64,000 nt of DNA from Branchipolynoe longqiensis (lineage: Eukaryota; Annelida; Polychaeta; Phyllodocida; Polynoidae). Under the pieces are notes generated by a model. That model made no database searches. It worked only from the letters and a program-made list of their open reading frames with translations, and had not been told where the DNA came from. The stretch spans positions 57,314,917 to 57,378,916 of the forward strand of contig CM059198.1 of the NCBI GenBank assembly GCA_030323885.1. The letters run 5' to 3'. Below are positions 62,849 to 64,000 of this stretch, in pieces. A program made the translations under genes and the position numbers. Position 1 is the first letter of the stretch, and every line of letters starts with the position of its first letter.

Positions 62849-63433
62849 CAAGGCTCTGTTTGACATTTTAGCGGCACTGGCTGGTAGGAACAGGTCATGT
62901 GACCAGCTGATAATTATGTTCCTCATCCTACACTCAAATTAAAGTTGCATAGCCCGATGCTTTTGAGTTTGGCTCAGTTTTTTTAGGTAAATATATTTAA
63001 CTGATTGTCATAATCTACCTTACTTTACTTTGAAGTAATATTTATTTTAAATGGTTATAGTTTGAGATATTTGAAGCATAAATATGTCAAATTAGTTCTG
63101 GCAAGCATGCCAAATCTTTGACACCACAGGCTTATGCAGTAACAGGTTCTATTCAATTGGCTCAGTATTCCCTTCTATGTGGCAGTAAATGCTTAACAAC
63201 TGCATCAGTATCTATGATAGATATGTAGAATCAAAGCTAAAGACTTGTTTTGGTTTTGCTATGTTGATACTTCATCGAACTATGCAGTGTAACTGTAGGG
63301 CGGCGGTGTTTGTGTGTTCTTTTTGTTATTCTCTGGCTTAGGCTTTATGATAAAATAAGCCAGCATCAAGATGTTGGTATTTCACACAGTGATGATGTAA
63401 TTATAATCTAAATAATGTATACCCAGGCGTATT
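62849..63433. mobile_element. Family A MITE copy and flanks
   Basis: Positions 62939-63292 match 61038-61392 (TTAAAGTTGCATAGCCCGAT to CATCGAACTATGCAGTGTAA); the right TTAA is mutated to GTAA. The flanking sequences have no assigned feature. Confidence 0.75.
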
Positions 63434-63614
63434 TGACCAGCTCAGTGTCAGGATAATGTGACTGAGTAGGCTATCACAGGTCATGGTGCAGGCAGCCTGG
63501 TCTTCCAGTGGGGCAGCACTATAAAGTGGCCATGAGTGCGCACTGTCACAAGTCGGTACCCGTCCTGATATGACCTTAGATGTTGGGTGGACGTAAAACA
63601 ACAACAAATAAACC
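63434..63614 (+). repeat. SINE 3' half, plus strand
   Basis: CAGCTCAGTGTCAGGATAAT, the CCAGTGGGGCAGCACTATAAA block in family form, CAAGTCGGTACCCGTCCTGA, and the tail GACGTAAAACAACAACAAAT are present. The head is missing (5' truncation). It is well preserved. Confidence 0.85.
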
Positions 63615-64000
63615 AGCCAGGAGAACAAGGATACAAGTGTTCTGGTTTATTTAGTTGAGGTTCTATTAGTGTTTGACAAAATTGTAAATAATACAGTCAT
63701 AATGGGTGCTGGTAAGTCCTTTGGAATTAGTAATTACCTTTATGAGATATTATTAGGCTGATGAGGTTGTCAGAAGGCTTCTTAAAGTTAAAGGAATACT
63801 AGTCTTATCAATGTGAATTCAGATACATCTGTGGCATCGGCCCAAATAAATATGCATCATGAATAACTTGTATTTCCTAGAAAACACACAATGTGCATAC
63901 ATTTATTATCCTCCCTCCCCCGCTGGAAAGCATCGATGAGATAGAACAATTAACGTAGTCAAAGAGGTAGAACTGCGTAAAACCAATGATTGGATGCTTC
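63615..64000. other. Non-genic, nothing recognised
   Basis: No gene or repeat was assigned up to the window end. Confidence 0.4.

Overview
The window looks like non-genic, repeat-rich DNA from the nuclear genome of an animal, most likely a marine invertebrate. It has no operons, no bacterial-style gene packing and no long conserved reading frame. It does carry tRNA-derived SINEs, 3' ends of two kinds of non-LTR retrotransposon, several families of terminal-inverted-repeat (TIR) elements and many minisatellites. I cannot name the species from sequence alone; a mollusc, brachiopod, annelid, hemichordate or cephalochordate would all fit. I found no host gene that I can call with confidence. Most long reading frames are open only because a tandem repeat has a period divisible by three (15, 54 and 87 bp) or because a strand is very C-rich.

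Layout. 0-5 kb: SINEs, a foldback TIR element, an LTR-like repeat, and a SINE invaded by both a LINE derivative and a MITE. 5.3-7.1 kb: a 15-bp minisatellite. 7.8-14.1 kb: SINEs, a TIR element with TTA duplications, a 0.75-kb TIR element and a second copy of the MITE seen at 4.6 kb. 14.5-17.2 kb: a GGCAG array and purine-rich duplicated blocks. 17.2-24.2 kb: SINEs, MITEs and dispersed repeats. 24.5-26.7 kb: a 54-bp minisatellite, found again in inverted orientation at 46.7-47.7 kb. 26.8-30.4 kb: SINE, MITEs and a very CpG-rich TIR element. 31-32.3 kb: a polypyrimidine minisatellite. 33.1-34.3 kb: two related CpG-rich TIR elements, one inside the other. 35-36.8 kb: a 69-bp AT-rich satellite. 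37-42 kb: SINEs and chimeric LINE derivatives. 42.1-44.3 kb: a G-depleted CCA-type tract. 44.3-56.3 kb: SINEs, nested MITEs and LINE fragments. 56.8-59.2 kb: an 87-bp minisatellite with decayed flanks. 59.2-64 kb: a weak candidate exon, a TATATG-rich tract, and MITEs.

The dominant element is a tRNA-derived SINE of about 330 bp, with more than 25 full or partial copies on both strands. It has one conserved body and tail, but two different tRNA-like heads. Nesting gives clear relative ages: LINE derivatives, MITEs and other SINEs all sit inside SINE copies, often with visible target-site duplications. Five CTCF-like motifs, all on the minus strand, and two short open segments between plausible splice sites are the only hints of host function. 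All of these are tentative.
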